From assembly GCF_017302315.1 (NCBI RefSeq), contig NZ_JAFLDT010000050.1, positions 1 to 32,056 of the forward strand: a stretch of DNA of 32,056 nt, given 5' to 3'. The notes beneath the pieces were generated by a model. That model made no database searches, was not told the DNA's origin, and saw only the letters and a list, made by a program, of their open reading frames with translations. Numbering within the stretch: the stretch's first letter is position 1; each line of letters starts with the position of its first letter. A program made the translations under genes and the position numbers. Below, piece after piece: positions 1 to 9,841 of this stretch. This DNA is from Zoogloea sp. (GTDB taxonomy: Bacteria; Pseudomonadota; Gammaproteobacteria; Burkholderiales; Rhodocyclaceae).

Positions 1-114
1 GAGATCAAAAACTGCATTTAGCTCGCAAAAACATGGCGTTTTCGGGTGACTGAACCGCGTTTGGTGCCGAGTCCATCGTGAATGCCTGGTTGGCGACGAG
101 TTTTGCGACACCCT

Positions 115-132
115 CTGAAGTCGCCCCCACAG
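115..132. repeat. Truncated REP-like half element
   Basis: These 18 bases are the reverse complement of the outer arm of the two complete REP-like elements at 6098-6187 and 21419-21508 (CTGTGGGGGCGACTTCAG when read on the minus strand). The second arm and the partner hairpin are missing, so it is a remnant. The rest of the leader (1-114 and 133-228) holds no convincing gene; the first 60 bases are visibly more AT-rich than the rest of the window. Confidence 0.6.
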
Positions 133-228
133 AGGTGCTCCTGCGGTCCCTGTGGCTGCCGTCATGCACCAGCCAGGCCCCGTCGGCATTGGCTGGCAGT
201 TTCCGAGAGGGCCGTTGAGGAAAACAGG

Positions 229-3123
229 ATGATTCCCGACGACGATATCTGCAGGGTCGCACGGCGCACCTCGGTGCGCGGGGTGGTGATCGAGGCTGGC
301 GATGCACGGGATGTGCGGCGGCAGAAGATGGCCCGGATCATCCTGGATTCCATGTACCAGTTCCTGGGCTTGCTGGACCTGGACGGGACGGTGCTGGAGA
401 TCAACCAGGCGGCCCTCAACGGGGCGGGTGTCGGCCTGGAGGACGTGATCGGCCGGCCCTTCTGGGAAGCCCGTTGGTGGGAAGTGTCGGAAGAGGTGCG
501 CCAGCGGGTGCGGGAGATGATCGCCACGGCCCGCACCGGCCAGTTCGTCCGCTGCGACTTCGAAGTCTTCGGCGACCTCCAGGGCAGCCGCACCATCGTC
601 ATCGACTTCTCCCTCACGCCCATCCTCGACGACGAGGGTAAGGTGGCCTTTCTGCTGCCCGAGGGGCGCAACATCACCGAAAAAATCGCCGGCAGCGCCG
701 AGCTGTCACGCAAGAACAGCGAGCTGCAGGGTGCCCTTGAACGCCTGAAGGAACTGGACGGCTACAAGACCCGCTTCTTTGCCAATGTCAGCCATGAACT
801 GCGCACGCCCCTGGCCTTGATCCTCGGGCCGGTGGACCAGCTCATCAAGGACGGCACCGGGCTGGGCGAGCGGGAGCGCTTCCGCCTCGCCGCCATCCAG
901 CGCAATGCCCGCAGCCTGCTGCAGCAGGTGAACAACCTGCTGGACCTGGCCCGCATCGACGCGGACCGCATGCCCATGGCCTATGTCAATGCCGACCTGG
1001 TGGCCCTGGTGCGGGAGATCGCGGCGGGCTTCGAGGCCGCGGCGGAAGACCGCCACGTCAGCCTGGGCCTGCGCGGAGAGGACGAACTGTATGCGGAGGT
1101 GGATCGGGCCAAGTTCGTGCGGGTGATGGCCAATCTGCTCTCCAACGCCTTCAAGTTCACCCCCGCCGGGGGGCGGATCGCCTGCCAGGTGGAGAGCGTG
1201 CCAGGAGGGCGGGTGCTGATCGGCGTGCAGGACACCGGCCCCGGCGTGCCCGATGCCATGAAGGCGCATATCTTCGACCGCTTCACCCAGGGCCGCGATG
1301 ACCCGGGGGCCGGCGGCAGCGGCCTGGGGCTGAACATCGTCAAGGAGTTCGTGGACCTGCACCGGGGCACCGTGGTGGTGATGGATGCGCCCGGGGGCGG
1401 TGCGCTCTTCCAGGTGGAGCTGCCGGCCCGGGCGCCGGAGGGCGCCTTTGTGCGCAGTGGCGGCGGGAAGGACATGCCAACCCTGGCGGAGGGGGCCTTC
1501 CCCCTGGCGCCGGATCTGCCCCGCCCGGCCGCCGAAGTCTTTCACCCGGGCAAGCCCAAGGTGCTGGTGGCCGAGGACAACCCGGATCTGCGCCTGTTTC
1601 TCTACGACGTGCTGTCGGACGAGTACAACGTGATCCTGCGGGAGGACGGGGAGGCGGCCTTCCAGGCGGCGATTGCCGACCCGCCCGACCTGATCATCAC
1701 CGACCTGATGATGCCGCGCTGGGGCGGCGAGCGTTTTGTCCGTGCCCTCAGCGAGCGGCGCGACTTCCCCAGTGTGCCGGTGCTGGTGCTGTCGGCCCGG
1801 GCAGACGATGCCCTGCGCGAGAACCTGCTGGAGCATCTGGTGCAGGACTATCTCACCAAGCCGTTTTCGGCCCAGGAGCTGCGGGCACGGGCGCGCAACC
1901 TGGTGACGGTGAAGCGCACCGTGGACATCCTGCAGCGCGAACTCAACTCCCAGGCCTCGGACATCCTCGAACTCACCGCCGGGCTGGTGGCGAGCCGCAA
2001 GTCGCTGCAGCGCAGCTTTGCCGCCCTGCAGGTTTCCGATCGCCGCTGGCAGGGTCTCTACGAGAACACCGCGGTGGGGATCGCCCTGGCGGACCGGGAC
2101 GGCAAGATCCTCTCCGCCAACCCCGCCTTGCAGCGCATGCTGGGCTATGCCCGTGATGAGATCGTCGGCGTGTCGCTGATCGAGCTTACGGCGCCGTGCG
2201 AGCGCGGCCTCACCGAGCGCAACGTGCATGGCCTGTTCGATGGTGACTTCCCCAGTTACACGGTGCAGAAGCGCTACGAGAAGAAGGAAGGGAGCTACCT
2301 GTGGGCCAATGTGAGCGCCTCGCGCATCCCGGCCATGGACGAGGATGGCCCCATGCTGGCGGTGATCGTCGAGGACATCACTGCCCGCATGGAGGCTGAG
2401 CGCTCCCTGGCGGCGACCCGCGCGGAGCTGACCCGGGTGGCCCGCTTCACGGCGATGGGCGAACTGGTGGCCTCCATTGCCCACGAGATCAATCAGCCCC
2501 TGGCGGCGGTCATCACCAACAGCCAGGCGGCCCTGCGCTGGTTGTCCCACGACGAGCCGAACCTGATCGAGGTGGCGGCCGCGCTGCAGCGGGCCAATCG
2601 TGATGCGAGCCTGGCCGGCGCGGTGATCTCGCGCATCCGCGGCTTCCTGCGGGCCGGCCAGATCCGGCGGGCGCCGGTGGACCTGGCCCGCATGCTCGAC
2701 GAAGTGCTGCAGATGTTGCAGATGATGCTGACGGAGGCGGGCGTCGACCCCTGCGTGCGGCTGCCCGATCCTCCGCCCCGTCTGATTGCCGATGCGGTGC
2801 AGTTGCAGCAGGTGCTCATCAACCTGATCGTCAATGCCGTGGATGCCATGCGCGAGCAGTCTGAGCGGGCGCGCCTGCTGCAGATCGATGTGGTGGCCGA
2901 CCCGGCGGGGGGGCTGCGGTTCTCGGTGCGCGACAACGGCCCGGGCGTTGCAGCGGGTTCCGATGCGCGGATGTTCGAAGCCTTCTTTTCCACCAAACCG
3001 GATGGCTTAGGCATGGGGCTGGCCATCAGCCGCAGCATTGTCGAGAACCATGGCGGGCGCCTGTGGCTGGCGCGGGATGGCGGCCCCGGGGCGTGTTTCG
3101 AATTCACCATCCCGGACAACTGA
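229..3123 (+). CDS. TodS-like hybrid sensor histidine kinase (PAS-HK-REC-PAS-HK)
   Basis: This 964-residue cytoplasmic sensor kinase has no membrane segment. A first PAS domain (about 40-155) is followed by a histidine kinase with phospho-acceptor His189 in VSHELRTP, an N-box around Asn306 and G-boxes DTGPG (335) and GSGLGL (363). A receiver domain follows with Asp492 and Lys544. A second PAS (about 601-720) precedes a second kinase with His752 in IAHEINQPL, DNGPG (902) and GLGMGL (926). This is the architecture of TodS/TmoS/StyS, which use PAS1 to sense aromatic hydrocarbons and pass phosphate through the internal receiver to the second kinase. The ATG at 229 has GAGG eight bases upstream; the open frame extends back to 82 but that part is low-quality sequence. 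The response regulator follows 73 bases later and is the likely partner. The ligand cannot be read from the sequence. Confidence 0.93.
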   Translation: MIPDDDICRVARRTSVRGVVIEAGDARDVRRQKMARIILDSMYQFLGLLDLDGTVLEINQAALNGAGVGLEDVIGRPFWEARWWEVSEEVRQRVREMIATARTGQFVRCDFEVFGDLQGSRTIVIDFSLTPILDDEGKVAFLLPEGRNITEKIAGSAELSRKNSELQGALERLKELDGYKTRFFANVSHELRTPLALILGPVDQLIKDGTGLGERERFRLAAIQRNARSLLQQVNNLLDLARIDADRMPMAYVNADLVALVREIAAGFEAAAEDRHVSLGLRGEDELYAEVDRAKFVRVMANLLSNAFKFTPAGGRIACQVESVPGGRVLIGVQDTGPGVPDAMKAHIFDRFTQGRDDPGAGGSGLGLNIVKEFVDLHRGTVVVMDAPGGGALFQVELPARAPEGAFVRSGGGKDMPTLAEGAFPLAPDLPRPAAEVFHPGKPKVLVAEDNPDLRLFLYDVLSDEYNVILREDGEAAFQAAIADPPDLIITDLMMPRWGGERFVRALSERRDFPSVPVLVLSARADDALRENLLEHLVQDYLTKPFSAQELRARARNLVTVKRTVDILQRELNSQASDILELTAGLVASRKSLQRSFAALQVSDRRWQGLYENTAVGIALADRDGKILSANPALQRMLGYARDEIVGVSLIELTAPCERGLTERNVHGLFDGDFPSYTVQKRYEKKEGSYLWANVSASRIPAMDEDGPMLAVIVEDITARMEAERSLAATRAELTRVARFTAMGELVASIAHEINQPLAAVITNSQAALRWLSHDEPNLIEVAAALQRANRDASLAGAVISRIRGFLRAGQIRRAPVDLARMLDEVLQMLQMMLTEAGVDPCVRLPDPPPRLIADAVQLQQVLINLIVNAVDAMREQSERARLLQIDVVADPAGGLRFSVRDNGPGVAAGSDARMFEAFFSTKPDGLGMGLAISRSIVENHGGRLWLARDGGPGACFEFTIPDN

Positions 3124-3159
3124 CGCCCGGACCACGGGCGCATCGAAGCAGGAGAGGAG

Positions 3160-3207
3160 ATGAGCATGGCAGGGATGGAAGTGCCTGGAGGTGCGCGTGG
3201 CGGATAG
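3160..3207 (+). other. Possible 15-codon leader ORF overlapping the response regulator start
   Basis: An ATG at 3160 sits directly behind a strong GGAGAGGAG Shine-Dalgarno stretch and opens a 15-codon frame that stops at TAG 3205-3207, just inside the response regulator gene in another frame. The good ribosome site belongs to this short frame and not to the regulator, so it could couple translation between the kinase and the regulator. There is no further evidence that the peptide is made. Confidence 0.25.
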
Positions 3208-3823
3208 CCAGGACTGGGTGTATGTGGTGGATGACGACCTCTCGGTGCGGGAGGCCCTGAGCAGCCTGATCCGTTCGGTGGGTCTGCAAGTCGAGACCTA
3301 CGCCTCCGCGGCGGCCTTTCTGGAGGGGCCGCGGCTGCCCCGGGTCGCCTGCCTGATCCTGGATGTGCGCATGCCCGGGCTGACGGGGCTCGAATTGCAG
3401 GCCCGGCTGGCCGGGTCGGGGGCCTCCATCCCGATCATCTTCATCACCGGCCACGGGGACATTCCCATGGCGGTGAGGGCCATCAAGAAGGGGGCGGTGG
3501 AGTTCCTGGCCAAACCCTTCCGCGATGAGGATCTGCTGGCCGCCATCCGCAGCGCCCTTGCCCAGGCCCGCAGTACCCGGCAGGCCGAGAGCGAGGTGGG
3601 TGAGATCCGCCGCCGCTATGCCTTGCTGACCGGACGTGAGAAGGAGGTGATCACCTTCATGGTGAGGGGTGCGCTGAACAAGCAGGCCGCGGCCGAGCTT
3701 GGTGTGTCCGAGATGACCGTGAAGGTCCATCGCCACAACATCATGCACAAGATGGGGGTGACGACCCTGCCGGACCTGGTGCGCATGGTCGAGCGCCTGC
3801 AGGGGGGCAGCGAGGGGCTCTGA
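3197..3823 (+). CDS. FixJ/TodT-like response regulator (REC + LuxR HTH)
   Basis: This is a 208-residue two-domain transcription regulator. The N-terminal receiver shows the acidic cluster VVDDD (11-14), the phospho-acceptor Asp56 in LILDVRMPG, Thr84 and Lys106 in FLAKPF. The C-terminal part carries a LuxR-type helix-turn-helix with LTGREKEV and NKQAAAELGVSEMTVKVHRHNIMHKM. Receiver and HTH together are typical of FixJ, TodT, StyR and TtrR. I prefer the GTG at 3197 because GGAG lies six bases upstream; a GTG at 3191 would touch the same GGAG with no spacing. It follows the TodS-like kinase by 73 bases and is almost certainly its output protein. Targets are unknown: no aromatic catabolic genes lie in this window. 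Confidence 0.92.
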   Translation: MADSQDWVYVVDDDLSVREALSSLIRSVGLQVETYASAAAFLEGPRLPRVACLILDVRMPGLTGLELQARLAGSGASIPIIFITGHGDIPMAVRAIKKGAVEFLAKPFRDEDLLAAIRSALAQARSTRQAESEVGEIRRRYALLTGREKEVITFMVRGALNKQAAAELGVSEMTVKVHRHNIMHKMGVTTLPDLVRMVERLQGGSEGL

Positions 3824-3900
3824 GCCCGCGGAGCAGACAGGATTCCCCGCTCGCACCCCGGGTGGATCTACGTCGGAATGCGTATGGCAGGCAGGTGGGT

Positions 3901-3939
3901 GCGCGTGTATGATTATTTTATTTATCTTCATACACGCGC
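3901..3939. promoter_or_regulatory. NikR-like operator dyad with embedded -10 box
   Basis: A perfect 12-base inverted repeat (GCGCGTGTATGA at 3901-3912 and TCATACACGCGC at 3928-3939) flanks 15 AT-rich bases. The inner half-sites GTATGA and TCATAC are identical to the E. coli NikR operator half-sites, which are separated by 16 bases there and by 15 here. TATGAT at 3908-3913 is a good -10 hexamer inside the left arm, so a bound repressor would block the promoter of the receptor gene that starts at 3944. The same sequence would form a hairpin in RNA just before the start codon. Confidence 0.5.
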
Positions 3940-3943
3940 CGAC

Positions 3944-6052
3944 ATGAAGCCTCTCAAGCAGAAACGTGCTGCCTTCAAGCCACAGCGCAGCCCCCTGGCC
4001 CTGGCGCTGGCATGTGCACTCATCGCGCCCGCGAGCCTGGCCCGGGCTGAGGGGGCGGATGTGCCAACCCTGGCCGATGTGGTGGTCATGGGCAATTACC
4101 AGAACGCCGTGGGCACCACCGATGCCGCCAGTGAAGGCGTGGTGACCCGCAAGCTGCTGCAGAGCCGCCCGACCCTGCGCCCGGCCGAGGTGCTGGAGTT
4201 TGTGCCCGGTGTGATCGTGTCCCAGCACAGCGGCGACGGCAAGGCCAACCAGTATTACCTGCGTGGCTTCAACCTCGACCACGGCACCGACTTCGCCACC
4301 CACCTGGACGGCATGCCGGTGAACATGCCTACCCATGCCCACGGCCAGGGTTACACCGATCTCAACTTCCTGATCCCCGAGCTGCTCCAGTCCATCCACT
4401 ACCGCAAGGGGCTCTACGCGGCCGAGGATGGGGATTTCAGCTCGGCCGGATCGGCCCGGTTGAGTATGGTGGACAGCCTGCCCAAGGGGCTGGCTTCGGT
4501 CACCCTCGGGGAGCGGCAGTTCACCCGTGGCCTGGTGGCCAAGTCGGTGGCGCTGAATGCCGGCACGCTGCTGTATGCCCTGGAGGGGGCCTACAACAAC
4601 GGGCCCTGGCAGAACCCGCAGAACTACCGCCGCGTGAATGGCGTGCTGCGCTACAGCCTGGCCGAGGGCGACACCCGGCACAGCCTCACGGCGATGGCCT
4701 ATACGTCTCACTGGCACAGCACCGACCAGGTGCCGCAACGGGCCATCGACAGTGGCCTGATCGGCCGCTATGGTGCCATCGACCCGTCGGATCATGGCAA
4801 GACCAGCCGCTACAGTCTGTCCTGGCAGATGCTCCGGCAGATGGACGATGGCGAATGGAGCGCCAACGCCTATTTCATCCGCTCGCGCCTCGCCCTCTTC
4901 TCCAACTTCACCTACTACCTGGACAACCCGGTGGATGGGGATCAGTTCGAGCAGGCCGAGTCACGCAATGTCATGGGCGGCAGCGTCAGCCGGATGTGGA
5001 AGGGCAGCCTCGGCGGGCTGGCGAGCAACACCACCGTGGGTGCGCAGTGGCGCCGGGACAGCCTGAGCCCGGTGGGGCTGTACACCGCGAAGGATGGGGA
5101 GCGCACGGGTGTCACCCAGGAGAGCCGGGTGCGGCAAAACAGCGTCGGTCTGTTTGCCCAGAATGAGACGCGCTGGCTGCCCTGGCTGCGCAGCGTCGCC
5201 GGCTTGCGCGCCGACCGGAGCAGCGTGGACGTGACGAGCAGCATCGACGCCAACAGTGGCGAGCGCAGCGCCTGGATCAACAGTCCCAAGCTGTCGCTGA
5301 TCTTTGGCCCCTGGGCGAAGAGTGAAGTCTTCCTCAACTGGGGCTACGGCTTTCACAGCAACGACGCCCGCGGCATGACCGCGAAGGTGACGGCCAAGAC
5401 CGGCGAGGCCATCGACCCGGCGATCCCCCTGGTGCGTACCAAGGGGCGCGAGATCGGCTTCCGCAGCGAATGGTTGCCGGGGCTGCAGAGTTCCGTGGCC
5501 CTGTGGCAGCTGGACATTGCCTCCGAACTGGTCTTTGTCGGCGACGCGGGTGAGACCGAGGCCAGTGGCGCATCCCGGCGCCATGGGGTGGAGTTCAACA
5601 ACCACTACGTGGCCGCGCCCTGGTTGATCCTGGATGCGGATCTGGCCATCTCCCAGGCGCGTTTCCGGCAGATCCAGGGCGACGCGCCGAACGCCGGCCG
5701 GCATGTGCCCGGTGCGGTGCGGAAGGTGTTGTCGGCGGGCGCCACCGTGACCGATCTCGGCCCCTGGTTCGGGCAGATCCAGCTCCGCCACTTCGGGCCG
5801 CGCGCCCTCATCGAGGACAACAGCGTGCGCTCCAAGGGTAGTACGCTGACCTACGCCCGGGTAGGCTACCGCATCAATGCCGATACCCGGCTGTCGCTGG
5901 ATGTCTTCAACCTCCTGAACCGGAAGGTGAGCGACATCGACTACTACTACACCTCGCGTCTGCGCGGCGAGCCCGCAGAAGGCTTCAGCGACATCCATAC
6001 CCACCCGGCGGAGCCGCGCACGGCGAGGGTGACGTTGAGCATGAACTTCTGA
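3944..6052 (+). CDS. TonB-dependent outer-membrane receptor, candidate nickel or metal-chelate type
   Basis: The 702-residue product has a Sec signal peptide ending at ARA-EG (about residue 36), a possible TonB box (LADVVVMG), a plug domain (about 61-170) and a long beta-barrel ending in the C-terminal Phe needed for outer-membrane insertion. The plug is rich in histidine: His113, His120, His131, His133 and His152, including NMPTHAHGQG, which suits a metal substrate. The ATG at 3944 is chosen because the signal peptide begins there. It lacks a clear Shine-Dalgarno site and lies five bases after the NikR-like dyad; ATGs at 3878 and 3884 are in frame but would put the dyad inside the gene. Substrate is inferred as nickel or another metal chelate from the operator and the histidines. 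No urease, hydrogenase or nickel permease gene is in view to confirm it. Confidence 0.9.
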   Translation: MKPLKQKRAAFKPQRSPLALALACALIAPASLARAEGADVPTLADVVVMGNYQNAVGTTDAASEGVVTRKLLQSRPTLRPAEVLEFVPGVIVSQHSGDGKANQYYLRGFNLDHGTDFATHLDGMPVNMPTHAHGQGYTDLNFLIPELLQSIHYRKGLYAAEDGDFSSAGSARLSMVDSLPKGLASVTLGERQFTRGLVAKSVALNAGTLLYALEGAYNNGPWQNPQNYRRVNGVLRYSLAEGDTRHSLTAMAYTSHWHSTDQVPQRAIDSGLIGRYGAIDPSDHGKTSRYSLSWQMLRQMDDGEWSANAYFIRSRLALFSNFTYYLDNPVDGDQFEQAESRNVMGGSVSRMWKGSLGGLASNTTVGAQWRRDSLSPVGLYTAKDGERTGVTQESRVRQNSVGLFAQNETRWLPWLRSVAGLRADRSSVDVTSSIDANSGERSAWINSPKLSLIFGPWAKSEVFLNWGYGFHSNDARGMTAKVTAKTGEAIDPAIPLVRTKGREIGFRSEWLPGLQSSVALWQLDIASELVFVGDAGETEASGASRRHGVEFNNHYVAAPWLILDADLAISQARFRQIQGDAPNAGRHVPGAVRKVLSAGATVTDLGPWFGQIQLRHFGPRALIEDNSVRSKGSTLTYARVGYRINADTRLSLDVFNLLNRKVSDIDYYYTSRLRGEPAEGFSDIHTHPAEPRTARVTLSMNF

Positions 6053-6097
6053 AGCGCTGAACGGGTTTGCGGGAGGCGCCGATGGTGGCCGGAGGGC

Positions 6098-6187
6098 GTG
6101 TGGGGGCGACTTCAGTCGCCCGCGGACTTCGATCAACGGCATGCCTGTGATCAACGCGTGGATGGGCGACTGAAGTCGCCCCTACAC
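6098..6187. repeat. REP/BIME-like paired palindrome
   Basis: Two hairpins, GGGCGAC-TTCA-GTCGCCC (6104-6121) and GGGCGAC-TGAA-GTCGCCC (6164-6181), are reverse complements of each other and together make a 90-base inverted repeat with 24-base outer arms differing at one position. A related copy lies at 21419-21508 with a 42-base spacer of the same length, and a fragment at 115-132. It fills the gap between two convergent genes, the typical site for REP elements, and may act as a transcript end. No other terminator is visible in 6053-6300. Bases about 6221-6236 resemble 21522-21537, so the repeated unit may be longer than the hairpins. Confidence 0.8.
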
Positions 6188-6300
6188 ATTGCTCCGGGAT
6201 GTCGTCTCAGCGGGAGGGGGGCATCGACGGTCGGACGACGGGGCAGACCGAGGAGGGCGGATCGAGTCCCCCAAGGTGTAGGCCTGTCTGCTACCCCGGC

Positions 6301-7489
6301 CTACAGCAGCCCTTTGGCAAAGGTGAATTGGTAGCGCAGCAGGTAGACGTTGTTGTCTGTCGTGCCGTCCCGCTCCCGGTGCCATTCGGCGGTGATCCGG
6401 TGGCCGTCGAGGGGGCGCCATTTGACAACCGCGCCGAGGCTGGTGGGGTTCTTGTCGGCGTCGGTGAGGCCGCTCTGGGTGGCGACGAGGCCGGCATTGA
6501 CGCCGGCCAGGTGGTGGCGGCCCACCAGGCGTTCGGCGCGGCCGATGACTTCCCAGCCGGGGGCGAGGCGCCAGCCCACATCCACCCAGCCGCCGTTGAG
6601 CTTGCCGGTGTAGGCGGGGGCGCCGTTGATGCTGTCGAGGCGGCCCTCTTCACGTTTGTACCACCACTCGGCACCGACCCACAGGGGGCTGTCGGCGGGA
6701 GTCCAGCGCGCCGCCAGGGAGAGGAGCTGGGCGGTGCCGTCGAAGCACACCCGGTCGGTGGTGATGCGGGTGCAGCTGGGTACGCTGTGGGTATGGCCCA
6801 CGTTGCCGGTGGTTACCAGGGCTCGGCCGTCGGCATTGACATTGGCGTAGCCGGCCTCCAGTTGCAGCGTTTCCCTCTTCCAGCCGGCCCGGGCGGTGAG
6901 CAGCTTGAAGCCGCCGGCATCGGCGCCGGGGAAGCTCTGGTTGCGCCAGGCGCCAAGGCCCAGCGACCAGCCGGCCGGGTGATTCCAGTCGCTGCGGACG
7001 CCGTCGGCGCGCCAGTAATCGTTCACCGCGCCGCGCATGGCCAGGGGTGAGATGCCGAAGTCCCGGGCATGGACGTGGATGGGGTTGAGCAGGCCCAGGG
7101 GCAGTAGCTGGCGGCCGACCCGCAGGGTAGCCAGGTGGTCGTGGGCCGGCGCGATGCGCCCTTCGAGCCAGGCTTCCTCGGTGTGGTTGCTGCTGTCCGG
7201 GCCGCCGTGGTGCGCCACTTTCAGGAAGCCGCGCAAGGCGTCGCTGAAGCGGGCGCGCAGGGCGATCTCGGCGTAGTCGAGGCCGTCGCGACGTTCGTCG
7301 GCCCGGGGGCTGCCGGCTTCGAGCACGCCGGGCAGGCGCGGGGCGGGGTAGGGCTGATCCGCATGCAGGGACATCAGCCCGAAGCCGCCGGAGATGCTCA
7401 GGCGGTCTTCTGCCGGGGCTGCAGTCTCATGGGCGGCAGCCTGGCCCGCGAAGGCCAGGAGGAGGGAAGGCAGCAGCAGGGCGGCAGGC

Positions 7490-7509
<20 letters not shown>
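6301..7509 (-). CDS. Outer-membrane beta-barrel protein of the MMP operon
   Basis: The 402-residue product starts with a clear Sec signal peptide (hydrophobic LLLPSLLLAFAG, cleavage near AAA-HE). It is otherwise made of alternating amphipathic strands with frequent aromatic residues, typical of an outer-membrane barrel. The mature N-terminus begins with His, and two cysteines (SVPSCTRITTDRVCFDG) could form a loop disulfide. I do not recognise a named porin family. It is the last gene of a minus-strand operon, and its start overlaps the preceding mbnH by 20 bases; an upstream ATG at 7536 would lengthen it by nine residues. Neither start has a good ribosome site, which suggests coupling to the gene before it. 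Co-transcription with MbnP/MbnH suggests a role in metal or metal-chelate passage, but that is inference. Confidence 0.8.
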
Positions 7510-8635
<1,126 letters not shown>

Positions 8636-8642
8636 GGAGCGC

Positions 8643-9818
<1,176 letters not shown>

Positions 9819-9841
9819 CGTGGGATATCTTTCCGGTCGGC

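Noticed and set aside
1-228. Minus-strand frame 5-307 as a transposase or other gene end
   Set aside because: It overlaps the kinase start and the REP fragment, and no recognisable motif supports it.
706-2550. 614-codon open frame on the minus strand opposite the hybrid kinase
   Set aside because: It is an antisense shadow of strongly biased GC-rich codons; the plus-strand protein has clear kinase domains.
3878-3943. Upstream ATG (3878) as start of the first TonB receptor
   Set aside because: It would add 22 residues before a normal signal peptide and place the operator-like dyad inside the coding region.
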